Assembly: GCF_008041935.1 (NCBI RefSeq) | Contig: NZ_VKAC01000001.1 | Coordinates: 558,001-622,000, forward strand | Origin: Quadrisphaera setariae | Lineage (GTDB): Bacteria > Actinomycetota > Actinomycetes > Actinomycetales > Quadrisphaeraceae | Direction: 5' to 3' | Length of the DNA stretch: 64,000 nt | Shown: piece after piece, positions 35,362-43,816 of the stretch | Layout of the letters: every line of letters begins with the position of its first letter | Numbering within the stretch: the first letter of the stretch is position 1 | The notes under the pieces: generated by a model | What the model was told of the DNA's origin: nothing | Seen by the model: only the letters and a program-made list of their open reading frames with translations | Databases searched by the model: none | Made by a program: the position numbers and the translations under genes

Positions 35362-35715
35362 TCAGCTGGCGGCGGACTGGTACTGCTCGAGCACCGTCTT
35401 GGGGATGCGACCGCGGGCCGGGACGGCCACGCCGTTGGCCGAGGCCCACGCGCGGACGGCCTTGGCGTCGTAGTCGGCGCCGCCGGAGGCGGAGGCGGAG
35501 CCGGAGCTGCGCGGGCTGCTGGCGCGGCGCGCGGTGCCGCCGCTCGCCTTGCGGGCCACCGAGAGGTAGGGCTCCAGCGCGGCCTCGAGCTTCTTCTGGT
35601 TGTCCTCGGAGAGGTCGATCTCGTAGGTGGCGCCCCACAGGCCGAACTTGACGGTCTCGGCGTCCGAGGAGCCGTCGAGGTCGTCGGTGATGTGGGTGAT
35701 GGTCTTGGTGGCCAT
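35362..35715 (-). CDS. lsr2: nucleoid-associated xenogeneic silencer Lsr2
   Basis: 117 residues. The N-terminal dimerisation domain (MATKTITHITDDLDGSSDAE, then VKFGLWGATYEIDLSEDNQK) and the C-terminal DNA-binding domain with the AT-hook-like signature ARGRIPKTVLEQY are joined by a Ser/Gly/Ala linker. Lsr2 bridges DNA and silences AT-rich, often foreign, genes. The ATG at 35715 is preferred over an upstream ATG at 35778. The 170 bases upstream are the most AT-rich stretch in the area (TTTATCGCACATC, GATGAATTCGC), which may allow self-binding. Confidence 0.95.
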   Translation of the reverse strand: MATKTITHITDDLDGSSDAETVKFGLWGATYEIDLSEDNQKKLEAALEPYLSVARKASGGTARRASSPRSSGSASASGGADYDAKAVRAWASANGVAVPARGRIPKTVLEQYQSAAS

Positions 35716-35886
35716 GCCGTCTCTCTCGCGAAGGGCTGGGAAGTGCAGCGTCCGCCGCGAGGAGGACGTGCGCAGCATTTATCGCACATCCGGTGATGAA
35801 TTCGCAATGCGAGCGCGCCGTGTCACCGGATTGGCGGCGATTTCCCAGTGACGAGCGGCATCGCGGAGCTCCGGCACTCGCGAATC

Positions 35887-37305
35887 TCAGGAGACTTCCG
35901 AGTCCTCCAGGTCCTCCTCGGCGAACTCCGGCAGGAAGTCCGACAGCACCTGCACCGCCGGGACCACGCCGCCCAGCTGGCACATGACGCCGATCCCGCC
36001 GAACCACACCCGGTGGATGAGCACGTACTCCGGAGGCAGGTTGACCTTGAGGTTGATCGTCCACTCGGGGCGCTCGCGGTCGTTCACGTGCTTGAACAGC
36101 GACTGCAGCCACGCCCTGTCGAAGCGGAACTCCTCGTGGCGCAGCGGCTCCACGAAAGGGCTGAGGTAGTCGAGCAGCTGGTCGGGGTCCACCTGGATGC
36201 GCTCGCGGATGAAGCCCTCGTCGCGCAGCCCCTCGGCCACCGTCTCGGAATCGCCGTCGAGAGCGGCCCCCAGGAGCCGGCCGATGGCCGGTGGCATTCC
36301 GTGCGGAAGGCGGTTCACCGCGCCGAAGTCGAGGATTCCGAAACGACCGTCAGGGGTGAGGCGGAAGTTGCCCGGGTGCGGGTCGGCGTGCAGCAGCCCG
36401 GCCCGCGCCGGGCCCAGCAGGAGCACCTCCAGGTAGCGGCGCGCCGCCAGGTCGCGCTGCTCCTGCGTGCCGTCGGCGATGACCTTCGACAGCGGCACCC
36501 CGTCGAGCCACTCGCTGACCAGCACGCGGCCGGTGGCCATGACGACCGCCGGGACGACCACCTCGTCATCGTCGGCGAAGGCGTCCGCGAACGCCTGCTG
36601 CGACGCTCCCTCGGCGCGGTAGTCGAGCTCCTCGGCCACCCGCTCGCGCAGCTCGGCGATGATCGGGCCGACCTCCATGCCGGGGATCCACCCCGCCGCG
36701 ACGCGGACGAGCCGTCCCACCTGGTCGAGGTCCCCCAGCAGCGCGTCCCCGGCGCCGGGGTACTGCACCTTGACCGCGACCTGCCGACCGTCCGACCACA
36801 CCGCCCGGTGCACCTGCCCCACGGACGCGGCAGCGGCGGGCTTCTCCTCGAAGCTCGTGAACAGCGAGCGCCAGCCCGGTCCCAGCTCGGCGGCGAGCAC
36901 GGCGCGGACCGTGGCGGCCGGCATGGGGGGAGCGGCGTCCTGCAGCTTGGTGAGCGCCGCGCGGTACGGGCCCGCCTGCTCCTCGGGCAGGGCCGCCTCG
37001 AGCACCGACAGCGCCTGCCCGACCTTCATGGCGCCGCCCTTGAGCTGACCGAGCACCTTGAAGACCTGCTCCGCGGTGGCCTGCTGCACCGAGGCCTGCA
37101 CGTCGGCCTGCGAGCGGCCGCCCAGCCGGCGCCCCAGCCCCACCGCCTGGCGCCCTGCGAACGCGGCGGGCAGCTGGGCCAGCCGCAGGCCCCTGCTCAG
37201 GGAGCCACGAGGGATCGCGCCTCCCCGGCGGGCGCCGCGCTCGTCGTCGTCCTCCGCGGGGCCGTCCGGCTGGCGGTCCAGGGGGTCCTCGGCGGGTGCG
37301 TCCAC
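35887..37305 (-). CDS. ABC1/UbiB-family atypical protein kinase-like protein
   Basis: 472 residues. After an acidic low-complexity N-terminus comes the ABC1 domain: VLGQLKGGAMKVGQALSVLE (the KxGQ motif), ASVGQVHRAVWSDGRQVAVK with the ATP-binding Lys, LLHADPHPGNFRL and GILDFGAVNRLP (catalytic and metal-binding). UbiB-type proteins support quinone biosynthesis or lipid homeostasis through ATPase activity; the actinobacterial role is not settled. GTG at 37305 fits the codon bias. Confidence 0.9.
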   Translation of the reverse strand: MDAPAEDPLDRQPDGPAEDDDERGARRGGAIPRGSLSRGLRLAQLPAAFAGRQAVGLGRRLGGRSQADVQASVQQATAEQVFKVLGQLKGGAMKVGQALSVLEAALPEEQAGPYRAALTKLQDAAPPMPAATVRAVLAAELGPGWRSLFTSFEEKPAAAASVGQVHRAVWSDGRQVAVKVQYPGAGDALLGDLDQVGRLVRVAAGWIPGMEVGPIIAELRERVAEELDYRAEGASQQAFADAFADDDEVVVPAVVMATGRVLVSEWLDGVPLSKVIADGTQEQRDLAARRYLEVLLLGPARAGLLHADPHPGNFRLTPDGRFGILDFGAVNRLPHGMPPAIGRLLGAALDGDSETVAEGLRDEGFIRERIQVDPDQLLDYLSPFVEPLRHEEFRFDRAWLQSLFKHVNDRERPEWTINLKVNLPPEYVLIHRVWFGGIGVMCQLGGVVPAVQVLSDFLPEFAEEDLEDSEVS

Positions 37306-37408
37306 CCCGCCATCCTGCGACGGCTCCCCGACTCTCGCAGCGGGGGACCGATCACGGCTGACCGGCCCCCTGCCACCCGCCCGCCCACCGAGCCGGCCGC
37401 CTCGCCGG

Positions 37409-38449
37409 TCAGAGGAGCGCTGGCGCCCCACCGGCCCAGCCGTCGCTCAGCCCCTCACCCAGGTCGTCGGCCCAGGTGCAGCCGCAGGCGGGGTGCGCCG
37501 ACCAGGGCCGCACCCCCAGCGCACCGGTGAGGTCGAGCTCCACGGTCGCGTCGAGAGCGGCCGGGTCGTGCCCGAGCAGCTGTGCCACCGCCTGCTGCAC
37601 CGCCACCGCGGCGGCCAGCGCCGCCAGGTGCGGGGGTTCCGGCCGGAGCGGCCCTCCCGGCGGCGCGGCCAGCTGGGGCAGCAGGCGCGGCCACTCCGGG
37701 TCGCGGTCGGTGCGGTGCAGGTCCAGGCAGCGCAGGCACGCCCCGGCACCGGGGCGCACGAGAGGTCCCACCACGGCGGAGGTGCCCAGCTGCAGCACTC
37801 CCAGGTGCGGCACGCCCTCGCGCACCAGCGGGTCGGCGCGCCGGGCGTCGTGGGCCCCGGAGGCCACGAGGACGACGACGTCGGGGCGCACCGGTCCGGT
37901 GTTCGGCGGCCGTGTGCGCACGGCCGGGTGGTGGTGCGCCAGGGCGCGAGCGGTGGCGGCCCCGCGGGACAGGTCGAGGTCGCCCGCGCAGAACGCGCCC
38001 GGCCCCACGTCGGCCCCCGTCACGGGGGCCTCGTCCTCGACGAGCACGGTGCCCGTCCCGGCGGCCGCCAGGCCGAGGGCCACGGCCCGCCCGGTGGGGG
38101 AGGCGCCCACGACGACGGCGCACGCCCGAGCGAGCCGACCCGACGAGGCCGCCGGCGCGCTGCGGCGGGCGTCGGCGGCGCGCGGGGCGGAGTCGTCCAG
38201 GGCGCCGGCGGAGGCGAGGGCGTCGACCAGGGCGCGCGTGCGCTGGGGCGTCCCCCCGCGCAGGGCGGCGAGGCGCTGGAGCGAGGTCGGGTCGGCGCCA
38301 GCGGTCAGCGCGTCGACCACCAGCTCGTCAGCGGCGGTGAGGCCCTCCAGCACGTGGGCGCCGGTGCCCACACCGAGCTGGAGCCGGCCGGGGGAGCGCC
38401 ACGCGGTGAGGAGCCCGGGGCGCAGGCGCAGGGGAGTCGTGCCGGTCAC
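37409..38449 (-). CDS. ThiF/E1-like protein resembling TOMM leader-binding (cyclodehydratase-associated) proteins
   Basis: 346 residues. The N-terminal third has the winged-helix-like shape of a leader-peptide-binding domain (LRLRPGLLTAWRSPGRLQLG). The E1-like fold follows from about residue 130: CAVVVGASPTGRAVALGLAA, then EGVPHLGVLQLGTSAVVGPL and GACLRCLDLHRTDRDPEWPR. Cys pairs CLRC and CGC near the end could bind zinc. The Rossmann glycine loop is GASPTG, which lacks the usual GxGGxG. No azole-forming YcaO protein, dehydrogenase or precursor peptide is nearby, so a bacteriocin role is not supported; similar stand-alone genes are common in actinomycetes. GTG start. Confidence 0.75.
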   Translation of the reverse strand: MTGTTPLRLRPGLLTAWRSPGRLQLGVGTGAHVLEGLTAADELVVDALTAGADPTSLQRLAALRGGTPQRTRALVDALASAGALDDSAPRAADARRSAPAASSGRLARACAVVVGASPTGRAVALGLAAAGTGTVLVEDEAPVTGADVGPGAFCAGDLDLSRGAATARALAHHHPAVRTRPPNTGPVRPDVVVLVASGAHDARRADPLVREGVPHLGVLQLGTSAVVGPLVRPGAGACLRCLDLHRTDRDPEWPRLLPQLAAPPGGPLRPEPPHLAALAAAVAVQQAVAQLLGHDPAALDATVELDLTGALGVRPWSAHPACGCTWADDLGEGLSDGWAGGAPALL

Positions 38450-38531
38450 GGTGCGAGCGTGGCACCGACGGGCCCTGCGCCGCTGGCGCCGTCCACAGGG
38501 GAGCGGCGCCAGCGGGGCGGTGCAGGAGGGC

Positions 38532-38687
38532 TCAGGCCTTGCCGAGGATGCGGTTGAGGTTGGTGCCGCAGACGGGGCACTTCGCCTTGGCCATGCGACG
38601 GCCGTTGGTCTCCACCACACCGCCCTCGGCGTCGCGCTTCTCCTTGCACTTCACGCAGTAGAACGAACCCGAGTAGGTCTCGGCCAC
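38532..38687 (-). CDS. DUF5679 zinc-ribbon protein
   Basis: 51 residues. Two CxxC pairs (FYCVKCKEKRD and AKCPVCGTNLNRIL) form a probable zinc ribbon. The length and sequence match DUF5679, a small actinobacterial family of unknown function. The GTG at 38687 gives the family's usual length; the frame stays open to 38882 but the extra residues are low-complexity. A GAGGAGG site lies eight bases upstream. Confidence 0.88.
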   Translation of the reverse strand: MAETYSGSFYCVKCKEKRDAEGGVVETNGRRMAKAKCPVCGTNLNRILGKA

Positions 38688-39063
38688 GGGGGCCTCCTCG
38701 TGTCTGGGCCCGGGCGGGGCCCGGACCGGTGGTGCGGTCCGCGCCACCGTAGCGGCTGGTCCGGACACCACCGGCGGAACAGAAGAGTCCTCCGGCCGAG
38801 GAGCCGTGCCGCCTTCCCCTGCGGTGGGCTCCTCGACCGGAGGACTGGTGATGACGGTAGGGCCGCCAGCAGGCACCGTCAACGCGGAGACGCCCGTCTG
38901 GCCCTGTCCGCCCCGGACCGGCGGTCACGCTCCGTGGTGATCGGTGGCCCCTCGTGAGGTGCTCGCCCACCAGGCGCCCGTGCGCGGTCGCGGCCTCGCC
39001 GACCGGGGCCCCACGAGGGTGTCGTGGCCGGTGGAGAGCCCCTCGGGGCAGTAGCGTTGGTCC
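38688..39063. other. 376-bp divergent intergenic region with a 20-bp inverted repeat
   Basis: No gene recognised. Arms at 38786-38805 and 38827-38846 are 20-bp inverted repeats with one mismatch (start AGTCCTCCGG, end CCGGAGGACT) around a 21-base loop, giving a very stable hairpin if transcribed on either strand. It lies about 100 bases upstream of DUF5679 and 220 bases upstream of the peptidase gene, so it is not an obvious terminator. Confidence 0.7.
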
Positions 39064-39681
39064 ATGGCGGCGCAGGGGGCGCGAGTGGCCGGGGGTGACC
39101 CTGTGCCCGTCCCCGCGCGCTCGGAGGCCCCCGCCCTCCCTCCCGTGGAGGTGCGCCGCAGCGCCCGCCGCCGACGCACCGTGACCGCCTTCCGCGACGG
39201 CGGCACCGTGGTGGTCTGCATCCCGGCGGGGTTCACCCGTGCGCAGGAGCGCGTCTGGGTGGACCGGATGGTCACCAAGCTCGCCGCGCAGGACCAGCGC
39301 CGCCGCCCCAGCGACGACGCCCTCGCCCGGCGCGCCGCCGAGCTGAGCGCCCGCTACCTCGGGGGCCGCGCACGACCCTCCAGCGTCCGGTGGGTGGCCA
39401 ACCAGACCACCCGCTGGGGCTCCACCACCACCGCTGACGGCACCATCCGCCTGTCCGACCGGCTGCAGGGCATGCCCTCCTGGGTGGTCGACTACGTGCT
39501 CGTCCACGAGCTGGCCCACCTGCTCGAGCACGGCCACGGCGACCGCTTCTGGGAGCTCGTGGAGGCCTACCCGCGCACCGAGCGGGCCCGCGGCTACCTG
39601 GAGGGGTTCGCCACCGCGCGCGACCTGCCCATCGCTGACGTCGACGACGGCGCAGACCCCGCCGCGCAGCTGCCCGGCTGA
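39064..39681 (+). CDS. YgjP/M48-type zinc metallopeptidase
   Basis: 205 residues. The zinc site is VLVHELAHLLEHGHGDRFWE (HExxH plus a downstream His). Upstream blocks VEVRRSARRRRTVTAFRDGG and NQTTRWGSTTTADGTIRLSD are those of the YgjP-like family (DUF45), related to SprT-type peptidases. The substrate is unknown. The ATG start at 39064 lacks a clear ribosome-binding site; GTG 39085 is the next in-frame option. Confidence 0.85.
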   Translation: MAAQGARVAGGDPVPVPARSEAPALPPVEVRRSARRRRTVTAFRDGGTVVVCIPAGFTRAQERVWVDRMVTKLAAQDQRRRPSDDALARRAAELSARYLGGRARPSSVRWVANQTTRWGSTTTADGTIRLSDRLQGMPSWVVDYVLVHELAHLLEHGHGDRFWELVEAYPRTERARGYLEGFATARDLPIADVDDGADPAAQLPG

Positions 39682-39729
39682 CGGGTCCGGGGTCCGCCGG
39701 TCGGGCCCCGGTCCTCGGCCCGCCGCGGG

Positions 39730-39813
39730 TGACCGAGGTCAGGTCCGGGACTGACCGTGGTCAGGTGCGGTGGACTGGTCCTGGGCCGACGCCTCCGCAC
39801 CTGACCGAGGTCA
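39730..39813. promoter_or_regulatory. three TGACC-N2-GGTCA palindromic operators upstream of a serine hydrolase gene
   Basis: TGACCGAGGTCA (39730-39741), TGACCGTGGTCA (39752-39763) and TGACCGAGGTCA (39802-39813), each 12 bp and perfect apart from the central pair, with starts 22 and 50 bases apart (about two and five helical turns). Each is followed by a GGTCCGG, GGTGCGG or CGTGCGG tail. The last copy ends 22 bases before the gene's start. This is the picture of a cooperatively bound dimeric repressor; the regulator is unknown. Confidence 0.65.
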
Positions 39814-39835
39814 CGTGCGGTGCGAGGCTGGTGCG

Positions 39836-41323
39836 GTGGTGACCACCGACGCAGCCCACCAGTCCGACCAGCTCGACGCCGAGCACGTGCGGACCGCCGC
39901 CGCGGCGGCCGCTGACTGGCTCGAGGCCCGGCGCGACCACCTGCGCGTGCCGGGCGTGCAGGCGGCGCTGTCGCTGCGCGGGGAGCTGCTGCTGAGCACC
40001 GCGTCGGGCGTGGCGGACGAGGGGACCGGCGAGCCGCTGCGCACCGACCACCTCTTCCGGGTGGCCTCCCACTCCAAGGCCTTCGCGGCCACCCTCGTGC
40101 TGCGGCTGGCGGACGCCGGGGCGCTGTCCCTCGAAGACCGGCTCGGCCGGTGGGTGCCCGAGCTCGCCGCCGCCGGGAGCCCCGCCGCGACCGTGCCGCT
40201 GCGGGCGCTGCTGGAGCACACGGCGGGCCTGGCGCGCGACAGCGTCGAGGGGGCCGGCCACGGCGACGCCGACCACTGGCAGGGCGAGCGCCCCTTCCCC
40301 GACCGCGCCGAGCTCGTGGCGGTGCTGTCCGCGCCCGGCGTCGCCGTCCTGGGGGTCTACGAGCGGTTCAAGTACTCCAACCTCGGCTACGCCGCGCTCG
40401 GACTCGTGCTCGAGGCGGTGACCGGGCGACCGTGGGCCGAGCTGGTGCGCACCGAGCTGCTGGAGCCGCTCGGCCTGCGCCGCACGGAGCCGACGTGGGT
40501 GCCCGAGCGCGCCGCCGAGCACGCCAGCGGTCACGCCCTGCTGGCCCTCGGCGGTGCGCGCCGGCCCGTGCGCTGGGAGTCCCTCACCGCCGACGCCCGC
40601 GCCATGGACGCCGCCACCGGCGTGTCCAGCACCGCCGAGGACCTCGTCCGGTGGGCCACCGCCCACTGCGACGCCCCGGCCACCGCCCGCCGGGTGCGCC
40701 AGGACCCCGACGACGAGCGCCCGGTCCTGCCGGCCCACCTGCGCCGCCTGGCGCGGCAGGGCGCCTGGGCCACCGACGACCCCAGCGGTGGCGGTCCCGC
40801 CGCCAGCGGTGACGAGTACGGCCTGGGCTGGCAGCGGCTGACCGCCGGCGGGCGCCGCACCGTCGGCCACGGCGGGGGCTTCTTCGGGCACGCGACCCGC
40901 ACCGCCTTCGACCCGGTCACGGGCCTGGCGGTGGCCGTGTGCACCAACGCCGTCGACGGGCCGGCGCTGCCGCTGGCACGCGGCGTGCTGCGGCTCGTGG
41001 AGCTCGCCACCACCGGCACCCCCGACCCGGCCGCCGCGCGGCCCGGAGCGCTGGAGCGCTTCACCGGGCGCTTCGCGTCGCAGTGGGGCGTGCTCGACGT
41101 GGTCCGCCTCGGAGACCGGCTGGTGGCGCTCGACCCGGCAGCCGACCTCCCCGGTCCCAGCGCCGAGCTGCGGGTCGCCTCTGACGACGCGCTGCTCGTG
41201 ACGGCCGCGCCGGGCTTCGCCGCCCCGGGGGAGCTGCTGCGGTACGCCTTCGACGTCGACGGCCGCGCCGCGGCCGTGCGCGGCGCCGGTGGCATCACGC
41301 ACCGCCCCGTCTCCCGCCCCTGA
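39836..41323 (+). CDS. serine hydrolase of the beta-lactamase/PBP (class C) fold
   Basis: About 495 residues. SxxK is in FRVASHSKAFAATL (nucleophile Ser), YxN is YSNLGYAALGLVLE, and the third motif is HGG (VGHGGGFFGHATRTAF). There is no signal peptide or membrane helix, so the enzyme is probably cytoplasmic, like many esterase- or peptidase-type members of this family. A C-terminal domain of about 90 residues (LERFTGRFASQWGVLDVVRL) is the usual lipocalin-like extension. Substrate unknown. Start GTG at 39836 or the next codon. The promoter has three palindromes. Confidence 0.88.
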   Translation: MVTTDAAHQSDQLDAEHVRTAAAAAADWLEARRDHLRVPGVQAALSLRGELLLSTASGVADEGTGEPLRTDHLFRVASHSKAFAATLVLRLADAGALSLEDRLGRWVPELAAAGSPAATVPLRALLEHTAGLARDSVEGAGHGDADHWQGERPFPDRAELVAVLSAPGVAVLGVYERFKYSNLGYAALGLVLEAVTGRPWAELVRTELLEPLGLRRTEPTWVPERAAEHASGHALLALGGARRPVRWESLTADARAMDAATGVSSTAEDLVRWATAHCDAPATARRVRQDPDDERPVLPAHLRRLARQGAWATDDPSGGGPAASGDEYGLGWQRLTAGGRRTVGHGGGFFGHATRTAFDPVTGLAVAVCTNAVDGPALPLARGVLRLVELATTGTPDPAAARPGALERFTGRFASQWGVLDVVRLGDRLVALDPAADLPGPSAELRVASDDALLVTAAPGFAAPGELLRYAFDVDGRAAAVRGAGGITHRPVSRP

Positions 41324-41332
41324 GCCCCTCCG

Positions 41333-41360
41333 AACCGCAGCCGGGCGCGCGGCTGCGGTT
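41333..41360. terminator. bidirectional terminator between serine hydrolase and Nudix genes
   Basis: AACCGCAGCC and GGCTGCGGTT form a perfect 10-bp stem with an eight-base loop, starting nine bases after the hydrolase stop. A second GC-rich near-repeat (GCCCGGGCGCCCGGCTGCGG) follows at 41382-41400. Confidence 0.8.
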
Positions 41361-41417
41361 AGGACCCCTCCGGGACCGCGCCCGGGCGCCCGGCTGCGGG
41401 GACGGGGGGACCGGAGG

Positions 41418-42008
41418 TCAGGCCCGCAGGAGCGCTGAGGCCAGCGCCAGCCGCGGGGGCAGGTCGGGCGCGGTGCCGTCGGGCAGGTCGTCCACGGCGA
41501 ACCACGCCAGCCCCTCGCTCTCCTCGGAGACCACCAGCGGTGAGCCGTCGGGCACCACGAACACGTGCGCGACGTCGAGGTGCGCGGTGCACCGGCCGTA
41601 CGAGGTGGCCAGCTCGTGGCGCTGCACGTCGAGGGGCATCCCTCCGAGCGCCAGCTCCAGCAGCCCGCCCAGGCCCGTCTCCTCCGCCGCCTCCCGACGC
41701 GCCGCCGCCGCGAACGAGGCGTCGCCGGGCTCGAGGTGGCCGCCGGGCTGCAGCCACATCCCCAGGCGGCGGTGGGCCACCAGGGCAGTCCGTCGACCTG
41801 ACCGCTCGAAGACGAACGCCGTGGTGGTGAGGTGCTCGGACGTGCCGTCGCGGTCGAGCGCGCTGCCCGCGAAGGACCCTCCGGACCCGCTTCCGCCGTG
41901 CCCGGGGAAGCGGGCCAGGCGCTCGCGGAGCACCTCGCGCAGCGCCGCCTGGGCGGCGTCGCGCGGGTGCACCGCGGCGAGCTCGGCGTCGGCCTGCTCC
42001 GGAGTCAT
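41418..42008 (-). CDS. Nudix hydrolase
   Basis: 196 residues. The Nudix box is GGHLEPGDASFAAAARREAA followed by EETGL, with one residue more than the minimal consensus, as in a known subfamily. Upstream, LVAHRRLGMWLQPGGH is the usual substrate-side strand. The N-terminal 60 residues are a helical extension with a Gly/Ser loop. It probably hydrolyses a nucleotide diphosphate derivative; the substrate cannot be told. ATG start; the stop is 57 bases from a terminator. Confidence 0.9.
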   Translation of the reverse strand: MTPEQADAELAAVHPRDAAQAALREVLRERLARFPGHGGSGSGGSFAGSALDRDGTSEHLTTTAFVFERSGRRTALVAHRRLGMWLQPGGHLEPGDASFAAAARREAAEETGLGGLLELALGGMPLDVQRHELATSYGRCTAHLDVAHVFVVPDGSPLVVSEESEGLAWFAVDDLPDGTAPDLPPRLALASALLRA

Positions 42009-42029
42009 CGGTCGAGGGTCATCGAGACG

Positions 42030-43565
42030 TCACCGGGCCGGGCCGCCCGGCTCGTCGTCCCGGGTCTCCTCGGGGCGGGGGTCGTCGTCGCGGGCCTCCT
42101 CGCCGCGCAGCAGCGCCTCGAGCGCGGCGTCGACGTCGGCCGATGCGGCCTCGGCGTCGCTGCGCCGGGTGGCGAAGCCGTCGGGGTCGTCGAGGTCCGC
42201 GGCGGTGGGCAGCAGGTCGGGGTGGGCCCACACGGCGTCCCGCCCGTCCGAGCCGCGGGCGGCCTCCACCGCCTCCCACAGGCGCGAGGCCTCTCGCAGC
42301 CGGCGCGGGCGGAGCTCCAGGCCCACCAGGCCCGCCATGACGTGCTCGGCCGGCCCGCCGACGGCGCGGCGGCGGCGCACGGCCTCCCGCAGCGCCGCGC
42401 TGCTCGGCAGCGTGGACCTGGTGGCGAGGTCCACGACGTGGTCGACCCAGCCCTCCACGAGCGCCAGCGCCGTCTCCAGCCGCTCCAGCGCCGCCTGCTG
42501 CGCGGGGGTCTTCTCCGGCTCGAGCATCCCCGAGCCGAGAGCCTCCTGCAGGGCGGTCGGGTCGGAGGGGTCGATGCTGCGCACGGCCTCCTCGATCCGG
42601 CTGGTGTCCAGGGTGATGCCGCGGGCGTAGGCCTCCACCGTGCCGAGCAGGTGGCCGCGCAGCCACGGCACGCCGGCGAACAGGCGCGCGTGCGCGGCCT
42701 CGCGGGCCGCGAGGAAGAGGCGCACCTCGCCGGCGGGCACGCCCAGGCCGTCGGCGAACGCCGCGACGCCCGTCGGCAGGAGGGCGGTGGTGCTGCCGGC
42801 CACCAGCGGGATGCCGACGTCGGTGGCCGAGACGACCTCGCGGCTCAGCCCCCCGACCGCCTGGCCCAGCTGGGCGCCGAAGACGGTGCCGCCGATCGAG
42901 CGCATCACCGACGACGCGCCGGCGACCATGCCGCGGGCCTCCTCGGGCACCTGCTCGGACATGGCGGAGGCGACCGCGTCGGCGACGTGGGCGGCCACCG
43001 GCTCGGCCAGGCGCTTCCAGGTGGGCAGGGTGGCCTCCACCCACTCCGAGCGCGACCACGCACGACCGGCCGCGGCGGCGGAGGTGAGGTCGGTGACCGG
43101 GTCGAGCCACAGGTCGGCGAGGCGCAGCGCCTCGGAGACCTCCCGCTCCTCGGCGGAGCTGGGGGTCGGGTCACCGTCGGCCACCGCGGCCTGGCGAGCG
43201 ACGTCGTGGGCCAGCTGCCAGTTCACGGGGCCGTCTCCGGCCGAGGCCATGAGCTGCTGGACGGCGGCCATCGCCTGGGCCATGGCCTGGGGGTCCTTCT
43301 GGAGCTGCTCGAAGAGCTGCGCCGGGTCGATGCCGCCGGCGCCGCCCGGGCCTCCCAGCCCCCCGGCCAGACCGCCCAGGCCACCGAGCCCGCCGGGGAG
43401 CCCTCCGGCGCCTCCGGGCAGGCCGCCGCCGAGGGCGGAGAACAGCTGGGACAGCGGGTCGGTCGGGCCGTCGGAGCCACCGGCGGGACCGCCACCGGGG
43501 CGCTCGCCCTTCGCGCCCTCCTCCGGGTCCTCGTCGGGACGAGGGGGCGGCGGGGTCTCGGGCAC
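42030..43565 (-). CDS. zincin-2 (DUF2342) putative zinc-dependent metalloprotease
   Basis: About 511 residues. Residues 10-90 are Pro/Gly-rich with GGLPGG-type repeats. Conserved blocks include IDPAQLFEQLQKDPQAMAQA, VNWQLAHDVARQAAV, GAQLGQAVGGLSREVVSATD, FLAAREAAHARLFAGVPWLR and ERLETALALVEGWVDHVVD. These fit the actinobacterial DUF2342/zincin_2 family (some members are called coenzyme F420 biosynthesis-associated). The HExxH-like site is changed to REAAHARLF, so protease activity is only a family label. GTG 43565 has GGAGG five bases upstream and is preferred to TTG 43577. It is followed by the Nudix gene. Confidence 0.85.
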   Translation of the reverse strand: MPETPPPPRPDEDPEEGAKGERPGGGPAGGSDGPTDPLSQLFSALGGGLPGGAGGLPGGLGGLGGLAGGLGGPGGAGGIDPAQLFEQLQKDPQAMAQAMAAVQQLMASAGDGPVNWQLAHDVARQAAVADGDPTPSSAEEREVSEALRLADLWLDPVTDLTSAAAAGRAWSRSEWVEATLPTWKRLAEPVAAHVADAVASAMSEQVPEEARGMVAGASSVMRSIGGTVFGAQLGQAVGGLSREVVSATDVGIPLVAGSTTALLPTGVAAFADGLGVPAGEVRLFLAAREAAHARLFAGVPWLRGHLLGTVEAYARGITLDTSRIEEAVRSIDPSDPTALQEALGSGMLEPEKTPAQQAALERLETALALVEGWVDHVVDLATRSTLPSSAALREAVRRRRAVGGPAEHVMAGLVGLELRPRRLREASRLWEAVEAARGSDGRDAVWAHPDLLPTAADLDDPDGFATRRSDAEAASADVDAALEALLRGEEARDDDPRPEETRDDEPGGPAR

Positions 43566-43816
43566 CGGGTCCTCCAACCGCGCGTGAGGGGGAGCCGAGG
43601 GCGGTGCGGCGGCCGCCGCCGGGGCGAGGCGGCAGGATGTGCCTGACGCCGTCTGCCCCCACGGTACCCAGGGGCGGCGGACGGCGACCGCCCCGGAGTG
43701 ACGCTCGCAGCGAACGCACGGCGCACGCCCACCGGTCGTGCGGCGGACCCGCCGGGCGGGCGGCGGTGGGGGCTCGGTCGGAGCTCGCAGCAGCAGGGAA
43801 CGGCGGAGGAGCGCGA

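Noticed and set aside
38532-38882. Longer DUF5679 gene starting at 38882
   Set aside because: Extra 65 residues are low-complexity and exceed the family's length; GTG 38687 has the better ribosome-binding site.
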